Of a DNA stretch of 64,000 nucleotides, positions 32,955-41,882 are shown piece after piece. The translations under genes and the position numbers were made by a program. The notes beneath the pieces were generated by a model. It saw nothing but the letters and a program-made list of their open reading frames with translations, was not told where the DNA came from and searched no databases. The stretch spans positions 1 to 64,000 of the forward strand of contig CCNA01000020.1 of assembly GCA_000824805.1 (NCBI GenBank), written 5' to 3'. This DNA is from Mesorhizobium sp. SOD10 (lineage in GTDB: Bacteria > Pseudomonadota > Alphaproteobacteria > Rhizobiales > Rhizobiaceae). Position 1 is the first letter of the stretch, and each line of letters begins with the position of its first letter.

Positions 32955-34450
32955 TCCAGCGTCCGCCGCTCGCCGAGGACAAGCTTGCCATGCTGATCGG
33001 CGGCCGCTGGGCCGCCGCGGCGTCGGGCGAGTATTTCGAGTCCTTCGATCCCTTCACCGGCAAGGCCTGGGCGCTTGTTCCGCGCGCGGGCGTCGCCGAT
33101 GTCGATGCGGCCGTCGAGGCCGCGTCACAAGCCTTCCGGGGGGAATGGCGGTCGATGACGGCGAGCGCGCGCGGCCAGATCATGGCTCGCTTTGCCGACC
33201 TTGTCGCCGAGGAGGCGGAAAACCTCGCCGTGCTCGAGACGCGCGACAACGGCAAACTCATCAACGAAATGCGGATGCAGTGCAAATACATTCCGCAATG
33301 GTTCCGCTTCTTCGGCGGGCTGGCCGACAAGATCGAGGGTCGCGTCATCCCCATCGATAAGCCCGGCGTCTTCAATTACACCAAGCTCGAGCCTCTGGGT
33401 GTCGTGGCGGCGATCACGCCATGGAACTCGCCGCTGATGCTGGCGACCTGGAAGCTGGCGCCGGCGCTGGCCGCCGGCAACACGGTGGTATGGAAGCCTT
33501 CGGAATTCTCGTCGGTCTCGGCGCTCTTCTTCGGCAGGCTATTCGAGAAGGCGGGCTTCCCGAAAGGCGTCGTCAACATCGTCACCGGCTTCGGCCATGA
33601 GATCGGCGACCGCATGGTCACGCATCCGAGGGTGGCGAAAGTCGCCTTCACTGGCGGCGATGCCACGGGTCGCCGCGTCTACCAGGCCGCGGCCGGCGGG
33701 CTGAAGAAGGTGACGCTGGAGCTTGGCGGCAAATCGGCGAACATCGTCTTCGCCGACGCCAAGCTGGAGGCGGCGATCCCCGGACTGGTCTCGGGCATCT
33801 TCGCGGCGACCGGCCAGACCTGCATCGCCGGCTCGCGCGCGCTGGTGCAGCGCTCCGTCTACGACCAGGTGGTCGAAAAGCTGGTGGCGTTCGCGAAGAC
33901 CGCCAGGATCGGCGATCCGCTCGATCCGGACACGCAGGTCGGTCCGATCACGACGCTGCCGCAGCGCAAGAAGGTCCTCGACTATATCGGCATCGCCCGG
34001 GACGAAGGCGCCCTCCAGCTTCTCGGCGGCAAGGTGCCCGAAGACAAGGCGATCGCCGATGGCTGGTTCGTCGAGCCGACCATTTTCGGCAATGTCAGCC
34101 AGTCGATGCGTATCGCCCAGGAAGAGGTGTTCGGTCCGGTTCTCTCGATCATTCCGTTCGAGGACGAGGACGAAGCCGTGGCCATCGCCAATGATAGCAT
34201 CTATGGCCTCGCCGCCGGATTGTGGACCCAGGACATCGGCCGCGGCATCCGGCTGCCGGACCGGCTGGAGGCGGGCATCGTCTGGGTCAACATGTACCGC
34301 GCGACGAGCTACCTGTCGCCCTTTGGCGGTTACAAGCAGTCGGGCTTCGGCCGGGAAAACGGCCGCACCGCCATCTACGAATATCTCCAGGAAAAGAGCG
34401 TCTGGATCGACGCCGGGAACTCCATTCCGGCTCCGTTCGTCCAGCGCTGA
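32951..34450 (+). CDS. NAD(P)-dependent aldehyde dehydrogenase
   Basis: 499 aa. Catalytic Glu257 in VTLELGGKSAN and Cys291 in GQTCIAGSR, the Asn of the oxyanion hole in ITPWNSPLML, cofactor loop GFGHEIGDRMVTHPRVAKVAFTG, and the late EEVFGPVLSIIPF and PFGGYKQSGFGRENG segments. All are hallmarks of class 1/2-type ALDHs of about 500 residues. The start is coupled to the CMD gene. It would oxidise an aldehyde made earlier in the pathway to the acid. Confidence 0.95.
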   Translation: MIQRPPLAEDKLAMLIGGRWAAAASGEYFESFDPFTGKAWALVPRAGVADVDAAVEAASQAFRGEWRSMTASARGQIMARFADLVAEEAENLAVLETRDNGKLINEMRMQCKYIPQWFRFFGGLADKIEGRVIPIDKPGVFNYTKLEPLGVVAAITPWNSPLMLATWKLAPALAAGNTVVWKPSEFSSVSALFFGRLFEKAGFPKGVVNIVTGFGHEIGDRMVTHPRVAKVAFTGGDATGRRVYQAAAGGLKKVTLELGGKSANIVFADAKLEAAIPGLVSGIFAATGQTCIAGSRALVQRSVYDQVVEKLVAFAKTARIGDPLDPDTQVGPITTLPQRKKVLDYIGIARDEGALQLLGGKVPEDKAIADGWFVEPTIFGNVSQSMRIAQEEVFGPVLSIIPFEDEDEAVAIANDSIYGLAAGLWTQDIGRGIRLPDRLEAGIVWVNMYRATSYLSPFGGYKQSGFGRENGRTAIYEYLQEKSVWIDAGNSIPAPFVQR

Positions 34451-34527
34451 AGATCGGCGGGGCGGGCGGTCCACTATCCCACCCGCCGATCCAGACCATT
34501 GCCATCCGCCCACAAGCGAGACAGCCG

Positions 34528-35442
34528 ATGTCCTGCTACGAGATCATCGATCCGCGCTTCGGCGACCTTATCGATCCGGTCGCTTTCCTCGAAACGCTGC
34601 ACACCGGCAACCGCTGGGCGGAGGGGCCGGTCTATTTCGCCGACCTGCGCACGCTGGTGTGGAGCGACATCCCCAACGACCGCATGCTGCGCTGGGACGA
34701 GGAGACCGGCGCGGTTTCGCTGTTTCGCGGCAATGTCGCCAATCCGAACGGCAGCACGCGCGACCGCGAAGGCAGGCTCGTGACCTGCATGCAGGGCGAG
34801 CGCCGCGTCGTGCGGACCGAATGGGACGGCTCGGTCACCGTGCTTGCGGATGCCTTCGAGGGAAGGCGGCTCAACTCGCCGAACGACGTGGTGGTCAAGT
34901 CGGACGGCAGCGTCTGGTTCACCGATCCGAATTACGGCATCATCTCCGACTATGTCGGGCGCCGGGCCGAGCAGGAGCAGCCCGGCTGCCGCGTCTACCG
35001 CATCGATCCGCAATCCGGTCGCGTCACCGTCGTTGCCGACGATTTCTCGATGCCCAACGGTCTGGCCTTCTCGCCTGACGAGAAGACGCTCTACATCGCC
35101 GATTCCGGTTATCTGACCGACCGCAGCGCGCCGCATCACGTCAGGTCGTTTGACGTTGCCGGCGACAGGCTGGTAAATTCGCGCGTGTTCGCCGAAATAT
35201 CGCCGGGCATTCCGGACGGGTTCCGGGTCGATATCGCCGGCAACCTCTGGATCAGCGCCTGGGACGGTGTCCAGTGCCACACGCCGGCCGGTGAATTGAT
35301 CGGCAAGATCCTGGTGCCGGAAATGGTGGCGAACGTCGCGTTTGGCGGCGCGCGGCAAAATCGGCTGTTCATCACGGCGACGACTTCTGTCTATGCCGTG
35401 TTCCTCAACGTGCGCGGCCTGAAATATCCGTTTCGCACCTAG
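34528..35442 (+). CDS. SMP-30/gluconolactonase-family hydrolase
   Basis: 304 aa beta-propeller lactonase. Metal-site segments: NRWAEGPVYFADLRTLVWSD (Glu), NGSTRDREGRLVTC, RLNSPNDVVVKSDGSVWFTDPNYG (Asn/Asp) and SMPNGLAFSPDEKTLYIADSG (Asn, Asp). Such enzymes open sugar 1,5- or 1,4-lactones. ATG 34528 starts the homology. It follows a GMC dehydrogenase that would make a lactone, so oxidation followed by ring opening is the likely order. Confidence 0.92.
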   Translation: MSCYEIIDPRFGDLIDPVAFLETLHTGNRWAEGPVYFADLRTLVWSDIPNDRMLRWDEETGAVSLFRGNVANPNGSTRDREGRLVTCMQGERRVVRTEWDGSVTVLADAFEGRRLNSPNDVVVKSDGSVWFTDPNYGIISDYVGRRAEQEQPGCRVYRIDPQSGRVTVVADDFSMPNGLAFSPDEKTLYIADSGYLTDRSAPHHVRSFDVAGDRLVNSRVFAEISPGIPDGFRVDIAGNLWISAWDGVQCHTPAGELIGKILVPEMVANVAFGGARQNRLFITATTSVYAVFLNVRGLKYPFRT

Positions 35443-35495
35443 GGATCGAAGGCTTCGGGCAGGGCACCGCCCGGCGGCGGGTTGGGTGGGTTGAG

Positions 35496-36425
35496 TTGGA
35501 CACGAAGCAGCTACAGGTCTTCATCGCGGTCGGCTCGGCGGGCAGTTTCTCGAAGGCCGCTGTCGATCTCAACGTCACCCAGCCGATGATCACGCGCCAT
35601 ATCCGCGGGCTCGAAGAGGAACTGGGTGTCGAACTGTTCCACCGCAACGGTCGCGGCGTGGTGCTGACCGAAGCCGGCGCGCTGTTGAAATCGCATGCCG
35701 ACGAGATCGTCGAGCGCATGCGCCTCGCGCAAAACGCCGTGTCCAATCTCAGGGCTTCGCCGCGCGGCCGGCTGGTGCTCGGCGTTCCGCCCTCGGTCGG
35801 CACGGTGCTGACGGTGCCGCTGGTCAAGAAGATCAAGAACGAGTTCCCGAATGTCGCCCTGCAGGTCATCGAGGGCTTCAGCGGCCACATCCTGGAATGG
35901 CTGATCGCCGGCCGCATCGACGCTGCGGTGCTCTACAACTCGCCCAACCACCCTTCGGTGCTGACCGAGCCGCTCGCCGATGACGAGCTTTTCCTGATCG
36001 GTCCGGCGCTGGCCGAACCTCTGCTGCCGCGCGGCCCGGTCGGCCTCAACGTGCTTGCGGAACTGCCGATGATCCTGCCGAGCCGGCCGCATGGCCTGCG
36101 CCGGCTGATCGACAACATCGTCGCCGAGCACGGCATCTATCCGCGCATCGAGATGGAGCTGGAAGCGATGCCGTCGACGCTGCTGCTTGTCGAGGAGGGC
36201 GGCGGCTACACGGTCCTGCCCTATGCCTCCGTGCATCTGCTTGCCGAAGCCGGCCGGATCGAGGTCTGGCCGTTCGAGCCGCAGATCACGCGCAAGCTGA
36301 TCCTTGCCACCTCGTCGCAGAAACCGATGTCCTCGACGTTTCGTCCGCTGTTTCGCGCCGTGCGCACGGAACTGAGGGATATCATCTCCACCCATGTCTG
36401 GAAGCCGCCGCAGCACAGTCGCTGA
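35496..36425 (+). CDS. LysR-family transcriptional regulator
   Basis: 309 aa. Winged helix at residues 1-60 (MDTKQLQVFIAVGSAGSFSK, then MITRHIRGLEEELGVELFHR), co-inducer domain from about 90 (RLVLGVPPSVGTVLTVPLV). The start is TTG 35496-35498 with GGGTGGG upstream; no ATG is available before the HTH. The effector domain resembles the NAC/CbbR-like group. It follows the lactonase gene in the same direction and may regulate that operon; convergent with the MmgE/PrpD gene. Confidence 0.92.
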   Translation: MDTKQLQVFIAVGSAGSFSKAAVDLNVTQPMITRHIRGLEEELGVELFHRNGRGVVLTEAGALLKSHADEIVERMRLAQNAVSNLRASPRGRLVLGVPPSVGTVLTVPLVKKIKNEFPNVALQVIEGFSGHILEWLIAGRIDAAVLYNSPNHPSVLTEPLADDELFLIGPALAEPLLPRGPVGLNVLAELPMILPSRPHGLRRLIDNIVAEHGIYPRIEMELEAMPSTLLLVEEGGGYTVLPYASVHLLAEAGRIEVWPFEPQITRKLILATSSQKPMSSTFRPLFRAVRTELRDIISTHVWKPPQHSR

Positions 36426-36446
36426 GGTCGCTCGGCGGCTTGTCGT

Positions 36447-37820
36447 TTACGCCTTCGGCCGCGCCAGCGCCATGATCGAACCGGCGTCGCTGACGCCGCG
36501 CAGCGCCCACAGCCCGTCGGCAAACGCGCCGGCATCGATCGCCGGGCAGCCATAGCGGGCGAGGGCGGCGAATTTGTCGCGCAGCGCGGCATCCGTCATC
36601 GGCCGCGCCGGACTGCCGGTGGCGGCCAGCTCGCTCGTCTCGAAATGCGATCCGTCGCCGCAGCGGACGGAGATGTATGCCGCCTCGACCGGAATGGCTT
36701 CGTCCGTCTCGATCGGACGCACCTTGGCGCGCAATGCCTTCACCTCGGGATCATTCACCGCCGCGTCGCTGAAATCGGCTGCGCCCGCCGTGCCGCGCAA
36801 CAGGGCGACGGCGACGGCATGCTGCGCGCTGACCTGTGCCTCCCGGCCCGTGGTGACGTCGGGCCTGTCGGCGCGGGCCTTGAGCAGCGGGCAGCCGCGC
36901 ACTGTGATGTCGCTGACCAAGTCGGCGGAGAAATCAGGCTTTCGACGCAGGGTGAGGCATGCGTCGATGACAGGGTTGAGCACCACGCCGCAGGGATATG
37001 GCTTGAACATGTTGCGCAGGTTTTCCCAGTCGCTGCCCAGCCCGCGCTCGATCAGCTCGGGCTGCGGCGCGTCGCACAACACCTTGAGGAAACCGCGCGG
37101 GCCTTCGAGCGGCATTGGCGGTCCCCCGACCCCACCCTGCGCCATCAGCGCCGCGAGCAGGCCGCCGCGCGCGGCGGCGCCGACGCCGACGCTTTTGGCC
37201 ATAAAACCCAGTGTTTCGACGAGGCCGGATGCCTGGGCGGAAGCATTGCCGAAGGCCCAGAGGATTTCCTCCTCGCCAAGATCGAGCAACTTCGCCGCGG
37301 CCGCGGCGGCGCCGAAGATCCCGCAGGTCGAGGTAATGTGCCAGCCGCGATTGTAGTGGCCCGGCGAGATCGCATTGCCTATCCGGCAGGTCACCTCCAC
37401 GCCGAGCACGAAGGCGTGCAGCAGCTCCGTCCCGCTGACCGGCCGGGACTCGGCCAGGGCAAGGACGACGGGCGCCACGGGCGCGGTCGGGTGGATGATC
37501 GTGCCTTGATGGGTGTCGTCGAAATCGAACACGTTCATCGACGCCGCGTTGAGGAAAGCCGCGGTCGGCGCATCGCGCTTGGCCTCATGACCGATCACGG
37601 TCGCCGCTTCCCCGGCGGAGAAGGGCGCGAGGCTCGCCGCAAGGCGCAGGATCGCCTGGTCGGATGAGCCGCCAAGCGCCGTCCCGAAACCGTTGAAGAG
37701 GGCGCGCAGCGCATGCTGCCGCACGGGCTCCGGCACGTCGCTCCATTGCAAATTGCGCACGAACGCCGCAAGCCGGCGCGACAGGCCCGGAGCAATCGCC
37801 TGAGGGGAATTGGCACTCAT
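36447..37820 (-). CDS. MmgE/PrpD-family protein
   Basis: 457 aa, family length. N-terminal helical domain with FDFDDTHQGTIIHPTAPVAP (active-site Asp and His loop) and GYNRGWHITSTCGIFGAAAA-like segments typical of 2-methylcitrate dehydratase/aconitate decarboxylase relatives. ATG 37818-37820 is used rather than a frame start 21 codons upstream inside the preceding gene. Last gene of the SDR-MBL-hydroxyacid dehydrogenase-PrpD operon. Activity (a dehydratase or isomerase on a carboxylic acid) is inferred from family only. Confidence 0.9.
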   Translation of the reverse strand: MSANSPQAIAPGLSRRLAAFVRNLQWSDVPEPVRQHALRALFNGFGTALGGSSDQAILRLAASLAPFSAGEAATVIGHEAKRDAPTAAFLNAASMNVFDFDDTHQGTIIHPTAPVAPVVLALAESRPVSGTELLHAFVLGVEVTCRIGNAISPGHYNRGWHITSTCGIFGAAAAAAKLLDLGEEEILWAFGNASAQASGLVETLGFMAKSVGVGAAARGGLLAALMAQGGVGGPPMPLEGPRGFLKVLCDAPQPELIERGLGSDWENLRNMFKPYPCGVVLNPVIDACLTLRRKPDFSADLVSDITVRGCPLLKARADRPDVTTGREAQVSAQHAVAVALLRGTAGAADFSDAAVNDPEVKALRAKVRPIETDEAIPVEAAYISVRCGDGSHFETSELAATGSPARPMTDAALRDKFAALARYGCPAIDAGAFADGLWALRGVSDAGSIMALARPKA

Positions 37821-37840
37821 CGGCTGCGTTCCGGCCGGCG

Positions 37841-38749
37841 TCAGGCCAGGGCCTTCTTGCCGGCAACCGTCACGCCGGCCCAACCTTCGATCGGCTTGAT
37901 GATTTCAGTCAGGTCCGCATCCGCGCCGAGATCGCTCTTCGCCACGGTCAGCAACTGCCGCACCGCGCCGCCGACGATCATCGGCACGCCCAGCGCGTCG
38001 CTCTCCTCGAGGCAGAGGCGGATGTCCTTGGCCGACAGCCCGATGGCGAAGCCGAAATCGAAGCCGCGGGTAAGGACGAATTTCGGGATCTTCGTCATCG
38101 TCGCGTTGGAGCTGCCGCTGCCCGAATTGATGACCTCGAGCATCACGTCCGGATCGAGCCCGGCCTTGGTGCCGAGCACGAGCGCTTCGGACGCGATCGA
38201 CAACGCCGTCACCGACATCAGGTTGTTGATCACCTTGATCATCTGGCCCATGCCCGGCTCCAGGCCGACATGGACCGGTTTGCCGAGCGTTTCGAGGACC
38301 GGGCGGATCGTTTCCATCGTCGCCGCGCCGCAAGCGGCCATCATTGCCAGCGTACCTTTTTCAGCGCCGCCCACGCCGCCGCTCACCGGGCAGTCGGCCA
38401 AGGCGATGCCGGCAGCCTCGAGGCCTTCCGCGACGAGGCGCTCCGTCCGCGGACCGGTGGTGGAGAGGTCGATGACGATGCTCGCGCCCTTGGCGGACGC
38501 AAGCCCGTCGGCGCCAAGGCAAACGGCCTGCACGATCTCCGGCGTCGGCAGCGAAAGCAGCACCACGTCGCAGCTCTTCGCCAGCTCGGCGGGAGTCGCG
38601 GCTTTGCTTGCGCCCAGAGCTGCCAGCGCGTCGACGGCGTTGGCATTCGTGTCATACACGCTGACGCCGTAGCCGGCCGCCATCAGGCGCTTCGCCATCG
38701 GCGTTCCCATCCTGCCGGCGCCAGCCAGGCCAAGCTTGAGATCAGTCAT
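37841..38749 (-). CDS. 3-hydroxyisobutyrate dehydrogenase-family NAD(P) oxidoreductase
   Basis: 302 aa. Rossmann motif GLAGAGRMGTPMAKRL, substrate loop DCPVSGGVGGAEKGTL, and catalytic Lys in GQMIKVINNLM; the C-terminal helical domain ends GWAGVTVAG. It belongs to the beta-hydroxyacid dehydrogenase family (3-hydroxyisobutyrate dehydrogenase, tartronate-semialdehyde reductase). ATG 38747-38749 has GGAGACGAC upstream; the frame opens four codons earlier. A close relative begins at the right edge of the window, also upstream of a PrpD gene. Confidence 0.92.
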   Translation of the reverse strand: MTDLKLGLAGAGRMGTPMAKRLMAAGYGVSVYDTNANAVDALAALGASKAATPAELAKSCDVVLLSLPTPEIVQAVCLGADGLASAKGASIVIDLSTTGPRTERLVAEGLEAAGIALADCPVSGGVGGAEKGTLAMMAACGAATMETIRPVLETLGKPVHVGLEPGMGQMIKVINNLMSVTALSIASEALVLGTKAGLDPDVMLEVINSGSGSSNATMTKIPKFVLTRGFDFGFAIGLSAKDIRLCLEESDALGVPMIVGGAVRQLLTVAKSDLGADADLTEIIKPIEGWAGVTVAGKKALA

Positions 38750-38822
38750 TGTCGTCTCCATACGATTTTGTGATGAACACCCCGAGGTTTTCGACCGTCA
38801 GGGGCATCGATCAAGAAGGCGC

Positions 38823-39623
38823 TCACGGCGCCCCGGGGATCGGGTCGAGGTCGAGACGCACGATGTCGTCCACGCCCGCCAGGGCGGCGGGATAGCGGGC
38901 GAGCACCAGCGGATCGTGGCCCGGGATGATGTGGTTCGGCGTGCTGGCGAGCTTCTTCATGGTGGCGTAGCCGTCCAGCATGTCGGTTGCGCTTTCCAGC
39001 ACCGGGAAAGGCCGGTTCTGCTCGAAATTCGCGTAGAAATGCGATGCGTCAGAGCCGAGCACCACCCAACCGCGCTGCGTCTTCACTCGGATCACCTGCA
39101 GGCCTTTCGAGTGGCCGCCGACGCGATGAACGGTGAGGTTCGGAGCGACTTCGGAGACGCCGTCATGGAAAGTCACGCGCCCGGCATAGAGCTTGCCGAT
39201 CATGCTGGCCACGTCCTCGTAGTCGAACGGATGCCGGAGATAGCTGTGGCACATGCAGCGTCCCGTGCAGTAGGCCATCTCCACGTCCTGGACGTGATAG
39301 CGGGCCTTCGGGAACAGCTCGTGATTGCCGGCATGGTCGAAATGCATGTGCGAGATGATGACATCCTCGACCTTGTCCGGATCGATGCCGATCATCTTCA
39401 GCCCTTCGCCGACCGGGCGCAGCAGATTGCGTTGGCGCCGGTCCGCGACTTTCGCGTCGAAGCCCGTGTCGAACACGAAAGTGCGCGATTTGCCGACGAT
39501 CGCCCAGACGAAATAGTCGAGCGGCATCGGGCCGTCATGCGGGTCGCCGCCGATGAAATTCGCCGCCGCGTTGCGGTCGTGGTGGCCGTAACGGATGGCG
39601 TAGACTTCGTAGAGGTCGTCCAT
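38823..39623 (-). CDS. MBL-fold hydrolase, AHL-lactonase-like (AttM/AiiA family)
   Basis: 266 aa. Zinc motif HMHFDH (92-97), followed by the later His and Asp ligands in VHRVGGHSKG and VVLGSDASHFYAN, and HIIPGHDPLV. This order is the N-acyl-homoserine lactonase / gamma-lactonase pattern. GGGAG lies before the ATG. In this operon, with SDR and hydroxyacid dehydrogenase, a catabolic lactone hydrolase (like BlcC/AttM on gamma-butyrolactone) is more likely than quorum quenching. Confidence 0.88.
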   Translation of the reverse strand: MDDLYEVYAIRYGHHDRNAAANFIGGDPHDGPMPLDYFVWAIVGKSRTFVFDTGFDAKVADRRQRNLLRPVGEGLKMIGIDPDKVEDVIISHMHFDHAGNHELFPKARYHVQDVEMAYCTGRCMCHSYLRHPFDYEDVASMIGKLYAGRVTFHDGVSEVAPNLTVHRVGGHSKGLQVIRVKTQRGWVVLGSDASHFYANFEQNRPFPVLESATDMLDGYATMKKLASTPNHIIPGHDPLVLARYPAALAGVDDIVRLDLDPIPGAP

Positions 39624-39681
39624 GGATAGCTCCCTTCAGCGCCGTGCCCGCGCGAGCATGTCGGTTGGTTTCAGCGCCGGC

Positions 39682-40581
39682 TCAACTTGCCAGCCAGCCC
39701 GCTTCGACCGGCAGCACGGACCCGGTCATGTCGCGGGCGATCGGGCCGCACAGGAAGACCAGCAGGTCCGAGATGCTCCCGGCGGAGACGAAATTGCCGC
39801 CCGGCTGCTTGCCTTCGAGGAAGAGCCGCTCGGCCGCCGTCCGATCGATGCCGCGTTCCGCCATCAGCCTCGCCACCCGTTCTTCCGTGCCCGGCGTCAG
39901 CACCGAACCCGGGCAGAGGCTGTGACAGGTCACGTCGCGGTCCAGGTTCTCCAGCGCCACGGCGCGGGTCAAGCCGAGGATAGCAGACTTCGTCGTCACA
40001 TAGCCGACGCGGTCGGTCGTTCCGCGCATGCCGTAGACCGAGGTGATGTTGAAGATCCGGCCGAAATTCCGGTTGCGCATGTTGGGGAGCAGAAGCCGGA
40101 TGGCGTGGAACGCGGCGGAGAGGTTGACCGCCAGCGCAAGGTCCCACTGCTCGGCCGGAAAATCCATGACCGGCGCGAAGTGCCGGACGACCGCATTGTT
40201 GACGAGGATGTCGATCGGGCCAAGCACCGACATCGCGGCATTGATCAGTCCTTCGACCCCCGACCGCGTCGAGAGATCGGCCTTGTGGTAGGCGACACGG
40301 GCGCCCGTCTTGCGGGCGAGCTCATCGCGTTGCGCCTGGATCTGCTCGGCGTCTTCCAGCCCGTGCAGCATGACGCCGCATCCGGCCTCGGCAAGCCTTG
40401 CCGCCATCGCCTGCCCGAGACCAGCGGTGGAGCCCGTGATCAAGGCGGTGCATTCGTTGAGCGGCTTCGCCCAGGTGGAGGGCGCCGCCCCCTCGGCTTC
40501 CTTCGACAAGCTCAAATCCTGTTCCGCCACTCTGCGAGCATTGCCAAGACCCTTCGTTCCTACCGACAGCCCGCCAGGCAC
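39682..40581 (-). CDS. Short-chain dehydrogenase/reductase
   Basis: Up to 299 aa. Cofactor motif ALITGSTAGLGQAMAARL, NNAV (NNAG equivalent), catalytic Ser in NITSVYG and Tyr-x3-Lys in VGYVTTK, with PGSVLTPG after it. It resembles the 3-hydroxybutyrate dehydrogenase group. The start is uncertain: GTG 40579-40581 opens the frame, but family homology begins about 42 codons later, so GTG or TTG codons inside (around 40533 or 40515) are possible. First gene of a four-gene operon behind a promoter that contains a LacI-type palindrome. Confidence 0.85.
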   Translation of the reverse strand: MPGGLSVGTKGLGNARRVAEQDLSLSKEAEGAAPSTWAKPLNECTALITGSTAGLGQAMAARLAEAGCGVMLHGLEDAEQIQAQRDELARKTGARVAYHKADLSTRSGVEGLINAAMSVLGPIDILVNNAVVRHFAPVMDFPAEQWDLALAVNLSAAFHAIRLLLPNMRNRNFGRIFNITSVYGMRGTTDRVGYVTTKSAILGLTRAVALENLDRDVTCHSLCPGSVLTPGTEERVARLMAERGIDRTAAERLFLEGKQPGGNFVSAGSISDLLVFLCGPIARDMTGSVLPVEAGWLAS

Positions 40582-40604
40582 CCGACTGCCCTGCAGGTCT
40601 CGAC

Positions 40605-40633
40605 TTTATATTGGTACCGGTAACAAAATGCAA
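40605..40633 (-). promoter_or_regulatory. Promoter with LacI-type operator before the SDR operon
   Basis: On the minus strand TTGCAT (40628-40633), 17 bases, TATAAA (40605-40610). The spacer is filled by the palindrome TTGGTACCGGTAACAA (40611-40626), one mismatch in the 14-base core. A repressor bound here would cover the whole promoter. The site belongs to the four-member set listed at 41811, 44264 and 44394. Confidence 0.75.
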
Positions 40634-40682
40634 TCGCAGAAAAGCGGGGGAGCGGTGTCGCAGTTCCGGTCCCAGGGGCGGG

Positions 40683-41723
40683 TCAGGTGCTCTCGCGCTG
40701 GATGACTTCGAACTTGAGGTCGACGACGCTGCCGCGCAGGTGATCGGCGCCGTCGATGATGCGGCTCAAAAGGATCCGCGCCGTCCGCTCGCCGATATCG
40801 TAGCGCGGCAGCCGCAAGGTTGTGATGGAGGGGCTGACATGCCGCAACAGGTCGACATCGTCGAAGCTGGCGAGCGCGATGCGGCCGGGCACCGACCAGT
40901 TGCGGCGCTGGCACTCGAACAGCGCGCCGGCGGCCAGAACTTCGCCGGCGCAGAAAAGCGCGTCGACCTCCGGCACGCTCTGCATCACCCGCGCCACCAC
41001 TTCGGCGCCGGCGGCAAGACCGCGCCCGGTTTCCAGCACCATGCGCGGGTCGGGATCGTGTCCCAATTGCTTGAGCGCAGCCAAATATCCTTTCAGGCGG
41101 TCCTGAGAGCGGTCATTGTGCACGGAATAGAGGCTGGCGAAGGCGATCCTGCGGTAACCGAGCCTGCCGAGATGCATGGTCATCGCGTAAGAAGCATCGC
41201 GATTTGAATAGCTTACGACCATGTCGAGCGGTTCTTTGGGGATGTTTCCGTTCTCGACCACCGGAATGCCGGACTTGCGGATCTTCTCGATCGCCTGGGG
41301 CGTATGCTCCGTGCTGTGCAGCACGAGCCCACCGACCCGATGGCTGAGGAAGACGGTGATGAGTTCCTCTTCCTCATTGGGATCATAGCCCGATTCCGCG
41401 ATCATCAGTTGGAAGCCGGAGCGCTTCAGCACCTCCGACAGGCCCTTGACCGTCTGCGTGTAGATCGAATTGTCGATGCTGGGCACGATGAGCCCGATGG
41501 TCGTCGAGCGGTTCGAGGACAGGCTGCCCGCCAGGTGGTTCGGCAGGTAGCCGATCTCGCGAACCGCCGTCAGCACGCGTTCGCGCATCTCCTCGGATAC
41601 TTTGCCGGGCTCGTTCAGGACCCGCGAGACGGTCATGGTGGAGACCCCGGCGCGAACCGCGACGTCGCGCATTCGGGCGCTTCCGTTGCGCCTTTCTGGA
41701 TTGTCGGATGATCGCCTGGGCAT
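40683..41723 (-). CDS. LacI-family transcriptional regulator
   Basis: 346 aa. The HTH spans about 17-40 (RMRDVAVRAGVSTMTVSRVL) with hinge NHLAGSLSSNRSTTIGLIVP. The ligand-binding domain follows, of the gluconate-repressor (GntR of LacI family) type with NSIYTQTVKGLSEVLKRSGF and IALASFDDVDLL. The conserved hinge Leu of classical LacI proteins corresponds to L64. It lies between the SDR operon and the divergent 41883 gene, and TACCG-centred palindromes flank it. It is the best candidate to bind all four of them; effector unknown. Confidence 0.93.
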   Translation of the reverse strand: MPRRSSDNPERRNGSARMRDVAVRAGVSTMTVSRVLNEPGKVSEEMRERVLTAVREIGYLPNHLAGSLSSNRSTTIGLIVPSIDNSIYTQTVKGLSEVLKRSGFQLMIAESGYDPNEEEELITVFLSHRVGGLVLHSTEHTPQAIEKIRKSGIPVVENGNIPKEPLDMVVSYSNRDASYAMTMHLGRLGYRRIAFASLYSVHNDRSQDRLKGYLAALKQLGHDPDPRMVLETGRGLAAGAEVVARVMQSVPEVDALFCAGEVLAAGALFECQRRNWSVPGRIALASFDDVDLLRHVSPSITTLRLPRYDIGERTARILLSRIIDGADHLRGSVVDLKFEVIQREST

Positions 41724-41810
41724 GTTTGTTATCGCTCGGTCCGGCCCGCGCGCATCAAATCATTCCCTTGTCAAACAAACAAGCCGTTGGCGCGGGTTGG
41801 AGCAATTCTG

Positions 41811-41826
41811 TTGTTACCGATATCAA
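41811..41826. promoter_or_regulatory. LacI-type operator between the lacI-type gene and 41883
   Basis: TTGTTACCGATATCAA, an imperfect palindrome of the same form as the other three sites. For the plus-strand gene, TTGTTA (41811-41816) and TAATGC (41834-41839) could be -35 and -10 with 17 bases between, so the operator covers the -35. It may also give autoregulation of the repressor. Confidence 0.7.
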
Positions 41827-41882
41827 AATCGGGTAATGCCCAAGAGAGGAGGACGCCGCGATGCCGGCGTGGAGGATTTGCG